Below, piece by piece: positions 8,712 through 17,069 of a stretch of 64,000 bases of DNA. The notes below the pieces were generated by a model, which worked only from the letters and a program-made list of their open reading frames with translations, searched no databases and was not told the DNA's origin. Origin of the DNA: Salegentibacter tibetensis (GTDB lineage Bacteria > Bacteroidota > Bacteroidia > Flavobacteriales > Flavobacteriaceae); NCBI RefSeq assembly GCF_020164485.1, contig NZ_JAIQZA010000006.1, forward strand, positions 1-64,000, written 5' to 3'. Position 1 is the stretch's first letter; each line of letters begins with the position of its first letter. The position numbers and the translations under genes are program-made.

Positions 8712-8742
8712 TAAAGATACTGCTTCCAGATAATCTTTAAAA
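8712..8742 (-). promoter_or_regulatory. Candidate promoter for purB
   Basis: On the minus strand TTTT (8739-8742) lies 19 bases before TATCTTTA (8712-8719), close to the TTTG-N19-TAnnTTTG consensus with one mismatch in each box. Confidence 0.35.
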
Positions 8743-8782
8743 CCGCAGTGGCATTTCTTTTTCCTTTTTTAGCTTTAGTTTT

Positions 8783-9466
8783 TTAAGCTGAATTTATCAA
8801 ATCCTGTACAAGCTTAGTAACTCCTACTGAAGCCTTTTTAGCAATAATATGAAGGTTTCCTTTTTCTGAGATATTTGGTTTAGGGTCTATAAAGTAAACA
8901 GGGATCTCTTGAGCTGCAAAATCTACGAGACCTGCCGCCGGATAAACCTGCATTGAAGTTCCTATAATAATAAGTATTTCGGCTTCGGTAACAATTTCCA
9001 TAGCTTTTTCAAACATTGGAACCGCTTCACCAAACCAAACTACATGTGGCCTAAGCTGATGGTTGAACTCGCAGAAATCACCAGGTTTAATATCCTGTCT
9101 CCAATCCATTACAAGTTTTTCATTAAAAGTGCTCCTTGCTTTTAATAGCTCGCCGTGCAAATGGGTGACCCTGGTACTTCCGGCTCTTTCGTGGAGATCA
9201 TCGATGTTCTGCGTTATAATTTCTACATCAAATTTTTTTTCCAAATCGGCTAAAGCTTTATGTGCAGCATTTGGTTCTACTTCAAGTAATTGCCGCCGTC
9301 TTTTATTGTAGAAATCCAAAACTAACTCTTGATTGCTTTCCCATCCCATGGGAGAGGCCACCTCCATCACATCGTGACCTTCCCAGAGGCCATCAGCGTC
9401 CCTAAAAGTTTGTATACCACTTTCTGCACTAATCCCAGCTCCGGTAAGAATTACTATTTTTTTCAT
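8783..9466 (-). CDS. NAD-dependent deacylase of the sirtuin family (class III, zinc cysteines missing)
   Basis: This 227-residue sirtuin has the NAD-binding GAGISAESGIQTFR (about residues 9-22), TQNIDDLHERAG (85-96) and the catalytic His104 in HLHGEL. Tyr53 and Arg56 (FYNKRRRQL) match the E. coli CobB / SIRT5 pair that selects acidic acyl groups, so desuccinylation is likely. The segment that in CobB holds the zinc cysteines (between about residues 109 and 138) retains only one Cys (Cys132), so the structural zinc site appears lost. It sits alone on the minus strand, 97 bases after (upstream of) purB in reading direction, with no acyl-CoA synthetase nearby. Confidence 0.9.
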   Translation of the reverse strand: MKKIVILTGAGISAESGIQTFRDADGLWEGHDVMEVASPMGWESNQELVLDFYNKRRRQLLEVEPNAAHKALADLEKKFDVEIITQNIDDLHERAGSTRVTHLHGELLKARSTFNEKLVMDWRQDIKPGDFCEFNHQLRPHVVWFGEAVPMFEKAMEIVTEAEILIIIGTSMQVYPAAGLVDFAAQEIPVYFIDPKPNISEKGNLHIIAKKASVGVTKLVQDLINSA

Positions 9467-9560
9467 ATTAATATAGTTTGCGAATCATTTTTATAAACCT
9501 TAACACCCGTTAAAACGTCCTATCCCGTATCTACAAATAGATCTGATAATTAAAAAAGCA

Positions 9561-9590
9561 TTTGATTGCGTTTTATTGACTCTAAATTTA
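9561..9590 (+). promoter_or_regulatory. Candidate promoter upstream of the TrmH-type gene
   Basis: TTTG (9561-9564) is followed after 18 bases by TAAATTTA (9583-9590), one mismatch from TAnnTTTG. A transcript from here would meet an intrinsic terminator about 60 bases later, before the coding region. Confidence 0.35.
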
Positions 9591-9637
9591 TTAATAACTA
9601 AGTTTTTAAAAAATTAAAAATATTTCTTTTGAAACCG

Positions 9638-9660
9638 CCCGACTTCCTGTCGGGTTTTTT
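9638..9660 (+). terminator. Intrinsic terminator in the leader of the TrmH-type gene
   Basis: A 6-bp GC-rich stem (CCCGAC / GTCGGG) with a 5-base loop is followed by six T, ending 11 bases before the next ATG. No plus-strand gene precedes it; the upstream gene runs the other way. It is therefore either an attenuator or the end of a very short RNA. Confidence 0.6.
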
Positions 9661-9671
9661 AATTTTAGCCT

Positions 9672-10331
9672 ATGCAAAAAATCAACCTTCTGGCCCATCT
9701 GGAAACTTTTCTTACGCCAAGGCGTATTGCTTTATTTGACAAGGTGATTTCGCAGCGAACCAATCATTTTACGGTTGCTACGCAGGATGTTTATCAGCTG
9801 CATAATACCAGCGCTGTAATTAGGAGTTGTGAGGTTTTTGGAATTCAAAATATTCACGTAATAGAAGAACGAAAACCTAAACGAATTGACCGGGAAATTG
9901 CAATGGGCGCCCAAAAATGGGTAGATGTTAATCGGTATTCTACTTCAAAAGAATGCATCAAAGAATTACGAGCCAAAGGATATCAAATTGTGGCCACAAC
10001 ACCTTACGGAGAAAGTACAGCACTCAAAGATTTTGATATAGAAAAACCCTCGGCTATCTTCTTCGGAACAGAAAAAGACGGCTTAAGTGAAGAAATTTTG
10101 AAGGAAGCCGATTGTAGATTAAATATACCCATGGTGGGTTTTACTGAAAGTCTTAATATTTCAGTTTCTGCAGCTATTATTTTACAGAGTATTACTTCCA
10201 GATTAAAAAGCAGTGAAATTGGCTGGCAATTATCTGAGGAAGAAAAAATAGCTCTTAAATATCACTGGTTGAAAAAGTGTATAAAAAATTCAGATTCAAT
10301 TATAGCACAGTACCAAGCAGAAAATTCATAA
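9672..10331 (+). CDS. SpoU/TrmH-family tRNA 2'-O-methyltransferase
   Basis: This 219-residue SPOUT-class methyltransferase is most like TrmH, which methylates the ribose of G18 in the tRNA D-loop with SAM. An N-terminal helical segment (about 1-40) precedes motif 1, NTSAVIRSCEVFGI (about 44-57, with the conserved Asn and Arg). Motif 2 is IFFGTEKDGLSEEIL (about 129-143), and motif 3 is IPMVGFTESLNISVSAAIIL (about 152-171), forming the SAM knot. TrmH is the preferred member because of its short length and the C-terminal helical extension. The start codon is an ATG 11 bases after a terminator T-run. Confidence 0.87.
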   Translation: MQKINLLAHLETFLTPRRIALFDKVISQRTNHFTVATQDVYQLHNTSAVIRSCEVFGIQNIHVIEERKPKRIDREIAMGAQKWVDVNRYSTSKECIKELRAKGYQIVATTPYGESTALKDFDIEKPSAIFFGTEKDGLSEEILKEADCRLNIPMVGFTESLNISVSAAIILQSITSRLKSSEIGWQLSEEEKIALKYHWLKKCIKNSDSIIAQYQAENS

Positions 10332-10353
10332 ATTAGTTGAATAATTTTTTCTA

Positions 10354-10896
10354 ATGACCCTTTTTTTCTACCTACTTATAGCATTTATTACGTTTATTGC
10401 TTTTCTACACGCCTGGGCGAAGAAGAGATATGACATCAGCCGAACGATGGTGATTAATTCTCCTCGCGATGTGGTGTTTAGCTATGTAAGGCAATTGAAG
10501 AAGCATCCACTTTGGGTACCCTGGTTTTCAAAACATCCTCAAGTTGTTTTAAAACATAAAGGTGAAGATGGTAAACTAGGTGCGGCTATTTACTGGAGAA
10601 GTAAAAACAAGGAAATAGGAGAGGGTATTCAAAAGATTATAAAAGTAAAACACCCCAGAGTTTTTGAAACAAGGATTTTATTTGTGAAGCCGGTTAAGGT
10701 TAGTTTGCTAACCTATTTTGCAGTAAAAGAAATAGAACCCGGAAAATCTAAAGTCGTTTGGGGAATTAGAGGAAATCTGCCATTTCCGCTTTCAGTTATA
10801 AGCTTGTTTTATAGTCCCGATAAATTGATGGGGCAGGATCTTGAAAAGGGCCTGATTAATTTAAAAACTAAAATGGAAAAAAGAGTAAAGGTTTAG
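10354..10896 (+). CDS. SRPBCC-fold protein with N-terminal membrane helix
   Basis: This 180-residue protein has one N-terminal transmembrane helix (about 3-21, FFYLLIAFITFIAFLHAW). The rest is a START/SRPBCC-like (polyketide cyclase type) domain, recognised from ISRTMVINSPRDVVFSYVRQL at its start and a C-terminal amphipathic helix. Such domains form a hydrophobic ligand cavity; no ligand can be deduced. It follows the TrmH-type gene by 22 bases and may share its transcript. Its stop codon overlaps the stop of the convergent gene by 4 bases, so no space for a terminator remains between them. Confidence 0.68.
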   Translation: MTLFFYLLIAFITFIAFLHAWAKKRYDISRTMVINSPRDVVFSYVRQLKKHPLWVPWFSKHPQVVLKHKGEDGKLGAAIYWRSKNKEIGEGIQKIIKVKHPRVFETRILFVKPVKVSLLTYFAVKEIEPGKSKVVWGIRGNLPFPLSVISLFYSPDKLMGQDLEKGLINLKTKMEKRVKV

Positions 10897-11648
10897 TTGC
10901 GTTGTAAAACCCGATATTCTTCGTAGCATCCACTTAAAGCATCCAAAATTTGAAGATCGTTTGCCGATCTTAAAAAATCTTTAGAATAGCTGCAGCGTTG
11001 CAGAATTTCATCTATCTCTACCTTATTTATTGGAAGCAGGGCGATAAGAGTTTCCCTGTCAAATTTATTTCTAAGCAGTGTTCTAATTTCATCATCTTCT
11101 TTCATCTGCCTTAATTTCCGCATTTGTTTTGGTTTTTTTCCAAAAATATTATGCATCAAATCGGCAGGATTAAAGATTGCTCCTAAAGTACGGGAAACCG
11201 CACTGGCTGAGTTATCTCCACCTTCATAACCGGCATTTAATCCTGAGATGCTGTAGCGGTTATTCTCATAAATCGGAATATTTCTGGCGTCAATCTCAAG
11301 ATATCCGGTAAGTGTTACAGGTTTTAAAACTACTTCTTCCAAAGCAATTCCCAATTCGGTCATTTTTACCTTTACATTTCCGTATTTAAGCCAGTCATTG
11401 GTAACTCTAACCTTAATAGATCTGAATCCTAAGTAAGAAAAATACAAAGTATCATTAACTGTCGCCTGCAGTTTAAAAGTTCCATCTTCTTCACTAACTG
11501 CACCTTTAACCTGGTTGAGGTTCACGATATGCACTTTTTCAATAGGTTTATCATCGGCCGCATTCATAACGGTTCCTGATATAACATCCTGTGAGAATGC
11601 CTGGAGAGATAAAAAAAGTAATAAAAGGGGAAAAAAGAATTTCTTCAT
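10893..11648 (-). CDS. Exported protein with carboxypeptidase-regulatory-like domain
   Basis: This 251-residue exported protein has a signal peptide (about 1-19, LLFLSLQAFSQ). A carboxypeptidase-D regulatory-like beta-sandwich follows (about 20-105, ISGTVMNAADDKPIEKVHIVN then TFKLQATVNDTLYFSYLGF), the same domain found at the N-terminus of many TonB receptors. Here it stands without any plug or barrel. The C-terminal 140 residues are helical and unfamiliar. A role in the envelope is likely but unknown. Its 3' end overlaps the convergent SRPBCC gene by 4 bases. Confidence 0.72.
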   Translation of the reverse strand: MKKFFFPLLLLFLSLQAFSQDVISGTVMNAADDKPIEKVHIVNLNQVKGAVSEEDGTFKLQATVNDTLYFSYLGFRSIKVRVTNDWLKYGNVKVKMTELGIALEEVVLKPVTLTGYLEIDARNIPIYENNRYSISGLNAGYEGGDNSASAVSRTLGAIFNPADLMHNIFGKKPKQMRKLRQMKEDDEIRTLLRNKFDRETLIALLPINKVEIDEILQRCSYSKDFLRSANDLQILDALSGCYEEYRVLQRN

Positions 11649-11724
11649 AACAATTGGCGCCTAAATTATAAAATACTTATAAAAAACAATGCCATAATTT
11701 AAAATTTAGGCGCCAGATGTGAAT

Positions 11725-13515
11725 TTAATTTTTGCTGCGTCTTCTTTTTAAGGAACTTTCAATGTTACTGCTTCGGTTACCGGATTTTTTTCCTCTTCCC
11801 GAATCACCAGAACCTTCTGATCGCCTGCGGCCACCACCTTTAAAATCAGGCTTTTTACCACTCTTGTTGAATTTGCCGCCTTTTCGGCCGCCTCCGCCAC
11901 CGCCGCCACGTTTTCCCCGACCGCCGGTATCTGTAGTTTCTTCAACATTTATAAACCTACCCTGATGCTTAAAGTCTTTAAAAGTAGTTAAAACAGTATC
12001 GGTATTTTTTGTATCTGTATTAAAGAAAGAGAAACTGTCTTTTACATCAACTTTATAAACATCGTCACGTCCAAGATCCAGAGTTGCCTTAAGGAAATCC
12101 TTTAAGCTCATCCAATCGAATCCGTCTTTGGAGCCAACATTAATAAAGTAGCGTGTAGAATCTCCGGAACCTCCTCCATCTGCAGGAGCAGAAGGAGAAC
12201 TTAATCCTTCAGAATTTTTGTAATAGTTGAAGAAACGGGTGAACTCTACAGAAAAGAACTTTTTGATAAGTTCTTCTTTAGTAAAATCTTCCAAAACTTC
12301 ATTAATACTAGGTAAATAAGCTTCTATCTCAGGGTTAATCTTTGTTTCCTTAATATCATTGGCAAGGTGAAACAACTGAACACGACAAATTTCCATTCCG
12401 TCAGGAATATCTTTTTGTTCGAATTTCTGCTGAATAATACGCTCAATACTTTTGATCTTACGCATTTCACTTTTGGTAACAATAACCATGGAAACTCCAC
12501 TCTTTCCTGCACGACCGGTACGGCCACTACGGTGAGTATAAGTTTCAATCTCATCAGGTAGCTGGTAGTTGATTACGTGAGTAATATCATCTACGTCAAT
12601 TCCACGGGCAGCAACATCTGTAGCCACCAACATCTGGATTTGTTTGCTTCTAAAACTTTTCATTACCAAATCACGTTGGTTCTGGCTAAGGTCACCGTGC
12701 AATGCTGCAGCGCTGTAACCGTCTTCAATAAGTTTTTCAGCTACTTTTTGAGTATCTCTTTTTGTTCGGCAAAAAATTACCGAAAAGATATCTGGATTGG
12801 CATCTGCCAGTCTTTTTAAGGCTTCGTAACGTTGTCTTGAATTTACCAGGTAAAACTCGTGGGATACATTAGATGTTCCCTGGTTTTTAGATCCTACGGT
12901 AATTTCAATAGGAGTACGCATAAATTTCTTGGCGATAGTTGCAACTTCTTTTGGCATCGTTGCAGAAAATAACCATGTATGCTTTTCTTTTGGTGTATGT
13001 GAAAGGATAGCTTTAATGTCTTCGAAGAAGCCCATATTAAGCATTTCATCAGCTTCATCTAAAACACAATACTCAATTTTAGAGATATCTACCAGGTTAC
13101 GATTAATCATATCCTGCATACGTCCCGGGGTAGCTACAATAATTTGCGCTCCACGTTCAATTTGTCTGGCCTGGTCTGTAATGCTGGCGCCACCATAGAT
13201 GGCAACCGGGTTAAGACCTTTTTCAAATTTAGCGTAATTCTTTATTTCGTTGGTAATCTGCAGGCAAAGTTCACGGGTTGGTGAAAGAATTAATGCCTGG
13301 GTATGTCTTTTACTTACGTCAATTTTCTGGATAAGCGGGAATCCAAAAGCAGCTGTCTTTCCTGTACCGGTTTGGGCTAATGCCACCATATCGGTATCTT
13401 CGTTTAGTAAAACAGGAATCGCTTTTTCCTGTATTTCACTGGGGTCTGTAAAACCCATTTCTTCGACTGCTTTAAGAATAGAAGGGTTTAAACCTAATTG
13501 TTCAAATTTGTTCAT
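11725..13515 (-). CDS. deaD: DEAD-box RNA helicase, DeaD/CsdA type with Gly/Arg-rich tail
   Basis: This 596-residue ATP-dependent RNA helicase carries a Q motif (about residues 1-30), Walker A AQTGTGKT (about 46-53), PTRELC, the DEAD box (VLDEADEML, about 152), SAT and HRSGRTGRAG (about 330-339). A DbpA-type RNA-binding domain follows (about 455-530), and a basic Gly/Arg/Lys-rich tail of about 65 residues includes a six-Gly run. The tail probably binds RNA non-specifically. Likely roles are ribosome assembly and mRNA decay, often cold-induced. A TACCTTTG -7 box lies 21 bases upstream. DeaD is chosen over RhlE because of the C-terminal DbpA domain. Confidence 0.93.
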   Translation of the reverse strand: MNKFEQLGLNPSILKAVEEMGFTDPSEIQEKAIPVLLNEDTDMVALAQTGTGKTAAFGFPLIQKIDVSKRHTQALILSPTRELCLQITNEIKNYAKFEKGLNPVAIYGGASITDQARQIERGAQIIVATPGRMQDMINRNLVDISKIEYCVLDEADEMLNMGFFEDIKAILSHTPKEKHTWLFSATMPKEVATIAKKFMRTPIEITVGSKNQGTSNVSHEFYLVNSRQRYEALKRLADANPDIFSVIFCRTKRDTQKVAEKLIEDGYSAAALHGDLSQNQRDLVMKSFRSKQIQMLVATDVAARGIDVDDITHVINYQLPDEIETYTHRSGRTGRAGKSGVSMVIVTKSEMRKIKSIERIIQQKFEQKDIPDGMEICRVQLFHLANDIKETKINPEIEAYLPSINEVLEDFTKEELIKKFFSVEFTRFFNYYKNSEGLSSPSAPADGGGSGDSTRYFINVGSKDGFDWMSLKDFLKATLDLGRDDVYKVDVKDSFSFFNTDTKNTDTVLTTFKDFKHQGRFINVEETTDTGGRGKRGGGGGGGRKGGKFNKSGKKPDFKGGGRRRSEGSGDSGRGKKSGNRSSNIESSLKRRRSKN

Positions 13516-13535
13516 ATAAAAAATTAAATAAGCGG

Positions 13536-13543
13536 CAAAGGTA
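13536..13543 (-). promoter_or_regulatory. Candidate -7 box for deaD
   Basis: On the minus strand this is TACCTTTG, an exact TAnnTTTG match located 21 bases before the deaD start. No convincing TTTG element lies 19-20 bases further upstream. Confidence 0.45.
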
Positions 13544-13578
13544 CGGCTTAGATAGCAATTTACAGCTATCTACTTCCT

Positions 13579-14151
13579 TTATTTTGAAAGATAGGCGATT
13601 AGCGCTCTAAAAGCTTTTCCGCGATGACTAATCTTAGATTTTTCGCTTAAATTCATTTCAGCAAAAGTATATTCAAAATCATTGGGTTTGAAGACCGGAT
13701 CATATCCAAAACCTTTGTCGCCACGTTGCTCTTTTATAATTTCTCCTTTACAAATTCCGGTAAAAAGATTTTGGTTCTCATTTAGATTTAAAGCGATAGC
13801 TGTTTTAAATTGCGCGTTTCGGTTTTCTTTGTTTTCTAACTGGCTAAGCAATTTTCTCACATTTGCGGTATCATCTTTATCATCGCCTGCATAGCGAGCA
13901 GAGTAAACCCCGGGTTCCCCGTTTAGCGCTTCTACTTCAAGTCCTGTATCATCGGCAAAACAATTATAACCGTAACGATTCTTTACGTGCTCAGCTTTTA
14001 AAATTGCGTTACCTTCTATAGTATCGGAAGTTTCCGGTATTTCTTCAGTACATCCAATATCATCTAAGGATAAAAGTTTTATGTAGTGCGGCAAAAGTGC
14101 CTTGATTTCAATCAGTTTATTTTTATTGTGTGTGGCGAATACAAGTTCCAT
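13579..14151 (-). CDS. Non-canonical purine NTP pyrophosphatase, RdgB/HAM1 family
   Basis: This 190-residue enzyme hydrolyses dITP, ITP and XTP to monophosphates, keeping deaminated purines out of DNA and RNA. The N-terminal FATHNKNKLIEI (about 4-15), the catalytic segment FADDTGLEVEALNGEPGVYSARYAG split around Asp68-Asp69, and the C-terminal SHRGKAFRAL (near 174-183) are all hallmarks of the family. The length is typical (about 190). It ends 63 bases downstream of deaD in the same direction and starts 9 bases after rlmH, so rlmH and this gene form an operon. Confidence 0.95.
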   Translation of the reverse strand: MELVFATHNKNKLIEIKALLPHYIKLLSLDDIGCTEEIPETSDTIEGNAILKAEHVKNRYGYNCFADDTGLEVEALNGEPGVYSARYAGDDKDDTANVRKLLSQLENKENRNAQFKTAIALNLNENQNLFTGICKGEIIKEQRGDKGFGYDPVFKPNDFEYTFAEMNLSEKSKISHRGKAFRALIAYLSK

Positions 14152-14160
14152 AGGTTAAGT

Positions 14161-14634
14161 TTAACGGTGGTGGTAGGGTTCGTTTTTTAAAATAGTGAAA
14201 GCACGATATAATTGTTCGGTAAAGAATAATCGCACCATTTGGTGGGAAAAGGTCATCTGTGAAAGTGCGACTTTAGCATCAGCTCTTTGGTAAACCGCTT
14301 CAGAAAAACCATAAGGACCGCCAATCACAAAAATAAGCTGCTTGAGACCGCTGTTTAATCGCTTTTGAATATATGCTGAAAATTTTTCCGAAGAAAATTC
14401 TTTTCCATTTTCATCTAAAAGTACCAAATAGTTTGAATTCTGAACTTTAGCAAGGATTAATTCCCCCTCCTTTTCTTTCTGCTGATTTTCATCAAAATTT
14501 TTTGTCTTTTTTAGGTCTGGAATAATTTCAATTTCAAATTTATTATAAAACTGAAGTCGCTTTTTATAAACCTCAATAAGTTGTTTTAGCTCCCGGTTAT
14601 CGGTCTTTCCTATGCAGAGTAATTTTATGGTCAT
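14161..14634 (-). CDS. rlmH: 23S rRNA (pseudouridine-1915-N3) methyltransferase RlmH
   Basis: This 157-residue SPOUT methyltransferase modifies pseudouridine 1915 in helix 69 of 23S rRNA. The N-terminus MTIKLLCIGKT, the knot motif FVIGGPYGFSEAVY (about 105-118) and the C-terminal SQMTFSHQMVRLFFTEQLYRA plus the terminal YHH are diagnostic. The length matches the family (about 155-160). It is the first gene of a two-gene minus-strand operon with the RdgB-type gene and is divergent from nadC; only 51 bases separate the two start codons. Confidence 0.97.
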   Translation of the reverse strand: MTIKLLCIGKTDNRELKQLIEVYKKRLQFYNKFEIEIIPDLKKTKNFDENQQKEKEGELILAKVQNSNYLVLLDENGKEFSSEKFSAYIQKRLNSGLKQLIFVIGGPYGFSEAVYQRADAKVALSQMTFSHQMVRLFFTEQLYRAFTILKNEPYHHR

Positions 14635-14685
14635 TCGGTAGATTTAACGCAGACTTTGCTACATTTACAAAAATAAGTATTGCAA

Positions 14686-15543
14686 ATGATCTCAAAAGAA
14701 CAATTTGAAAAAGAAATAAACCTAATAATAGAAAATGCGCTTAGGGAAGACGTTGGAGAAGGTGATCATAGCTCCTTAGCCTGTATTCCTGCAGGAGCCA
14801 GAGGAAAAGCCAAACTTCTAGTAAAGGATAAAGGAATTTTGGCGGGTGTGGATTTTGCCCTGAAAGTTTTTGAAAAACTTGATCCTGAACTGAAAATTGA
14901 AGTTTTAATTAAAGACGGGAAAGCTATAGACCGTGGCGATATTGCATTTTATGTTGAAGGAAGTTCCCAGTCTATTTTAAAGGCTGAAAGATTGGTGTTA
15001 AATGCGATGCAAAGAATGAGCGCTATAGCTACTAAGACTAACACTTTTGTGCAAAAATTGGAAGGTACGAATACCAAAATTTTGGATACCCGAAAAACCA
15101 CTCCCGGCATACGCGCTTTAGAAAAATGGGCAGTAAAGATTGGGGGAGGAGAAAACCATAGGTTCGCTTTATACGATATGATCATGTTAAAGGACAATCA
15201 TATAGATTTTGCCGGCGGAATTTCCAAAGCTATTAACAAAACTAAAGATTACCTTAAGGCAAATGAACTTGATCTTAAAATAATTGCTGAGGCAAGAAAT
15301 TTAAAAGAAATTGAAGAAATTTTAGAAAGCGAAGGTGTTTATCGAATTCTAATAGATAACTTTAATTATGAAGATACGCGGGAGGCGGTAAAACTTATAA
15401 ATGGCAAATGCTTAACAGAATCCAGCGGTGGAATTACTCTGGAAACCGCACGTAAATATGCAGAATGTGGAGTAGATTATATTTCCAGTGGTGCACTAAC
15501 GCATTCAGTTTACAATTTAGATCTCAGTCTAAAAGCAATATAA
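14686..15543 (+). CDS. nadC: Nicotinate-nucleotide pyrophosphorylase (carboxylating)
   Basis: This 285-residue quinolinate phosphoribosyltransferase converts quinolinate and PRPP to nicotinate mononucleotide in de novo NAD synthesis. Characteristic motifs are EDVGEGDHSS near the N-terminus, LNAMQRMSAIAT, ILDTRKTTPGIRALEKWAVKIGGG (a catalytic Arg/His/Lys region, about 130-153), LKDNHI and the C-terminal SSGGITLETARKYAECGVDYISSGALTHS phosphate-binding region in two pieces. The ATG at 14686 was preferred; an in-frame TTG at 14680 would add two residues. It is followed 3 bases after the stop by a BrkB-type gene. Confidence 0.96.
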   Translation: MISKEQFEKEINLIIENALREDVGEGDHSSLACIPAGARGKAKLLVKDKGILAGVDFALKVFEKLDPELKIEVLIKDGKAIDRGDIAFYVEGSSQSILKAERLVLNAMQRMSAIATKTNTFVQKLEGTNTKILDTRKTTPGIRALEKWAVKIGGGENHRFALYDMIMLKDNHIDFAGGISKAINKTKDYLKANELDLKIIAEARNLKEIEEILESEGVYRILIDNFNYEDTREAVKLINGKCLTESSGGITLETARKYAECGVDYISSGALTHSVYNLDLSLKAI

Positions 15544-15546
15544 TGT

Positions 15547-16467
15547 ATGGCTCGAAATAAAGCTTTTCTAACTAAACTAGAGCAATTTTCAAATTGGTGG
15601 GAAAGTAAAACCAAAGGAATAGTATTGCCCGGTTTTGATGGTCTATCGCTTTACGATCTTTGGATAATTTATTCTGGCGGAATTATAAAAGGTACCTTTT
15701 CTACAAGAGCAAGTGCCATTGCCTTTAGCTTTTTTATGGCATTGTTTCCGTTTTTGCTGTTTATGCTTAACCTTATTCCCTATATTAATTTTATAGACGA
15801 TTTTCAGCTACAGTTCCTTATTTTTATGGATTCTTTGCTTCCTCCCAATACCTCAGATTTTTTTAATGATATCTTTCTGGATATTGCTAATACGCCTCGT
15901 GGTGGTTTACTTTCAATAGCCTTTCTTGTATCAATTTTTTTAATGACCAACGGTATAAATGCTATTTTTACGGGTTTTGAATTTTCTTATCATACCAATG
16001 CGAACCGCTCTATTGTAAGACAATACCTGGTAGCGGTAAGTGTTTCTCTAATTATGTCTTTACTTTTATTAATTACCGTAATCTTAGTAGTGTATTTAAC
16101 TTATGCCATAAGTGATTTTAATGAATTAGGTTTAGGATTTATGAACATTAATTCGGCTATCGTAAAATACCTTTTATTTATCCTGCTTATTTATATTGCA
16201 GTAGCTACCCTGTATTACTTTGGAACTAAAGAGGCCCGGCAGGCCCGTTTTTTTTCTATAGGAGCATTCTTCACCACCATCCTGATTTTGATCTTTACTT
16301 ACTTATTTGGTTTATACATAGAAAATTTTTCTACCTATAATGAGCTTTATGGCTCGATTGGTGCATTATTAATATTAATGGTGTATATCTGGTTAAATTC
16401 TAATATATTGCTCTTAGGATTTGAATTAAATGCATCTTTAATAAAAATGAAGAAAAAAATTAAATAA
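15547..16467 (+). CDS. YihY/BrkB family membrane protein
   Basis: This 306-residue inner-membrane protein has about six transmembrane helices. The diagnostic start of the family domain is GGIIKGTFSTRASAIAFSFFMALFPFLLF in two pieces (about residues 38-66), and the C-terminal signature is YNELYGSIGALLILMVYIW (about 266-284). The molecular function of the family is not established; the old ribonuclease BN label is wrong. It begins 3 bases after nadC and is probably co-transcribed. A second family member lies at 53533-54426. Confidence 0.87.
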   Translation: MARNKAFLTKLEQFSNWWESKTKGIVLPGFDGLSLYDLWIIYSGGIIKGTFSTRASAIAFSFFMALFPFLLFMLNLIPYINFIDDFQLQFLIFMDSLLPPNTSDFFNDIFLDIANTPRGGLLSIAFLVSIFLMTNGINAIFTGFEFSYHTNANRSIVRQYLVAVSVSLIMSLLLLITVILVVYLTYAISDFNELGLGFMNINSAIVKYLLFILLIYIAVATLYYFGTKEARQARFFSIGAFFTTILILIFTYLFGLYIENFSTYNELYGSIGALLILMVYIWLNSNILLLGFELNASLIKMKKKIK

Positions 16468-16493
16468 CTTAACACCCTAAAACCACATTAAAA

Positions 16494-17057
16494 ATGAAAA
16501 AACTATTAGTTCTATTTGTGGCCGTCTTTGGCTTAAACTTAACTTCAGCACAAACCGAAATAGGTGGTGCTACATTACCTAATACTTTAGAATATGGTTC
16601 TGAAGAAATGATGCTTAATGGGGCCGGAATAAGAGAAAAGTTCTGGATGGACATGTATGCCGGTGGACTTTATCTGAAAAATAAATCGGGGAATGCTACG
16701 GAAATAATGAATAAAGATGAAGCAATGGCAATTAGATTGCATATTGTTTCAAAAATGATAACCAGCGACCGTATGATTGACGCGGTGACTGAAGGTTTTG
16801 AAAACGCAACCGGCGGAAATACGGCATCAATTTCAACAGAAATCAAAAAATTTATCAGCTTTTTTAAGGAAGAAATTAATAAAGGAGATGTTTTTGACAT
16901 CGTTTATTTGCCCAGTAGAGGTTCAGTAATCTACAAAAACGGAAAAGAAAGTGGCTCAATTCAGGGAATGGAGTTTAAAAAGGCTTTATTTGGGATATGG
17001 CTTTCCAATAAACCGGCAGATGAAGACCTAAAAGAAGGTATGCTGGGTAAACAATAA
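16494..17057 (+). CDS. Exported chalcone isomerase-like protein
   Basis: This 187-residue exported protein has a signal peptide (about 1-19, LNLTSAQ). The rest follows the bacterial chalcone-isomerase-like fold pattern: GIREKFWMDMYAGGLYL near the N-terminus, AMAIRLHIVSKMITSDRM in the middle, and FDIVYLPSRGSVIYKNGK followed by GMEFKKALFGIWLSNKPADEDLKEGMLG at the C-terminus. Bacterial members are periplasmic and not known to act on flavonoids; fatty-acid or similar ligand binding has been suggested for the fold. It is followed by a DUF2147 protein 12 bases downstream. Confidence 0.82.
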   Translation: MKKLLVLFVAVFGLNLTSAQTEIGGATLPNTLEYGSEEMMLNGAGIREKFWMDMYAGGLYLKNKSGNATEIMNKDEAMAIRLHIVSKMITSDRMIDAVTEGFENATGGNTASISTEIKKFISFFKEEINKGDVFDIVYLPSRGSVIYKNGKESGSIQGMEFKKALFGIWLSNKPADEDLKEGMLGKQ

Positions 17058-17069
17058 AATTTAGAGATA

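Noticed and set aside
11732-11965. Long proline-rich open frame opposite the Gly/Arg-rich tail of the DEAD-box helicase
   Set aside because: The complement of Gly codons gives Pro codons, so the frame is a shadow of the real coding strand.
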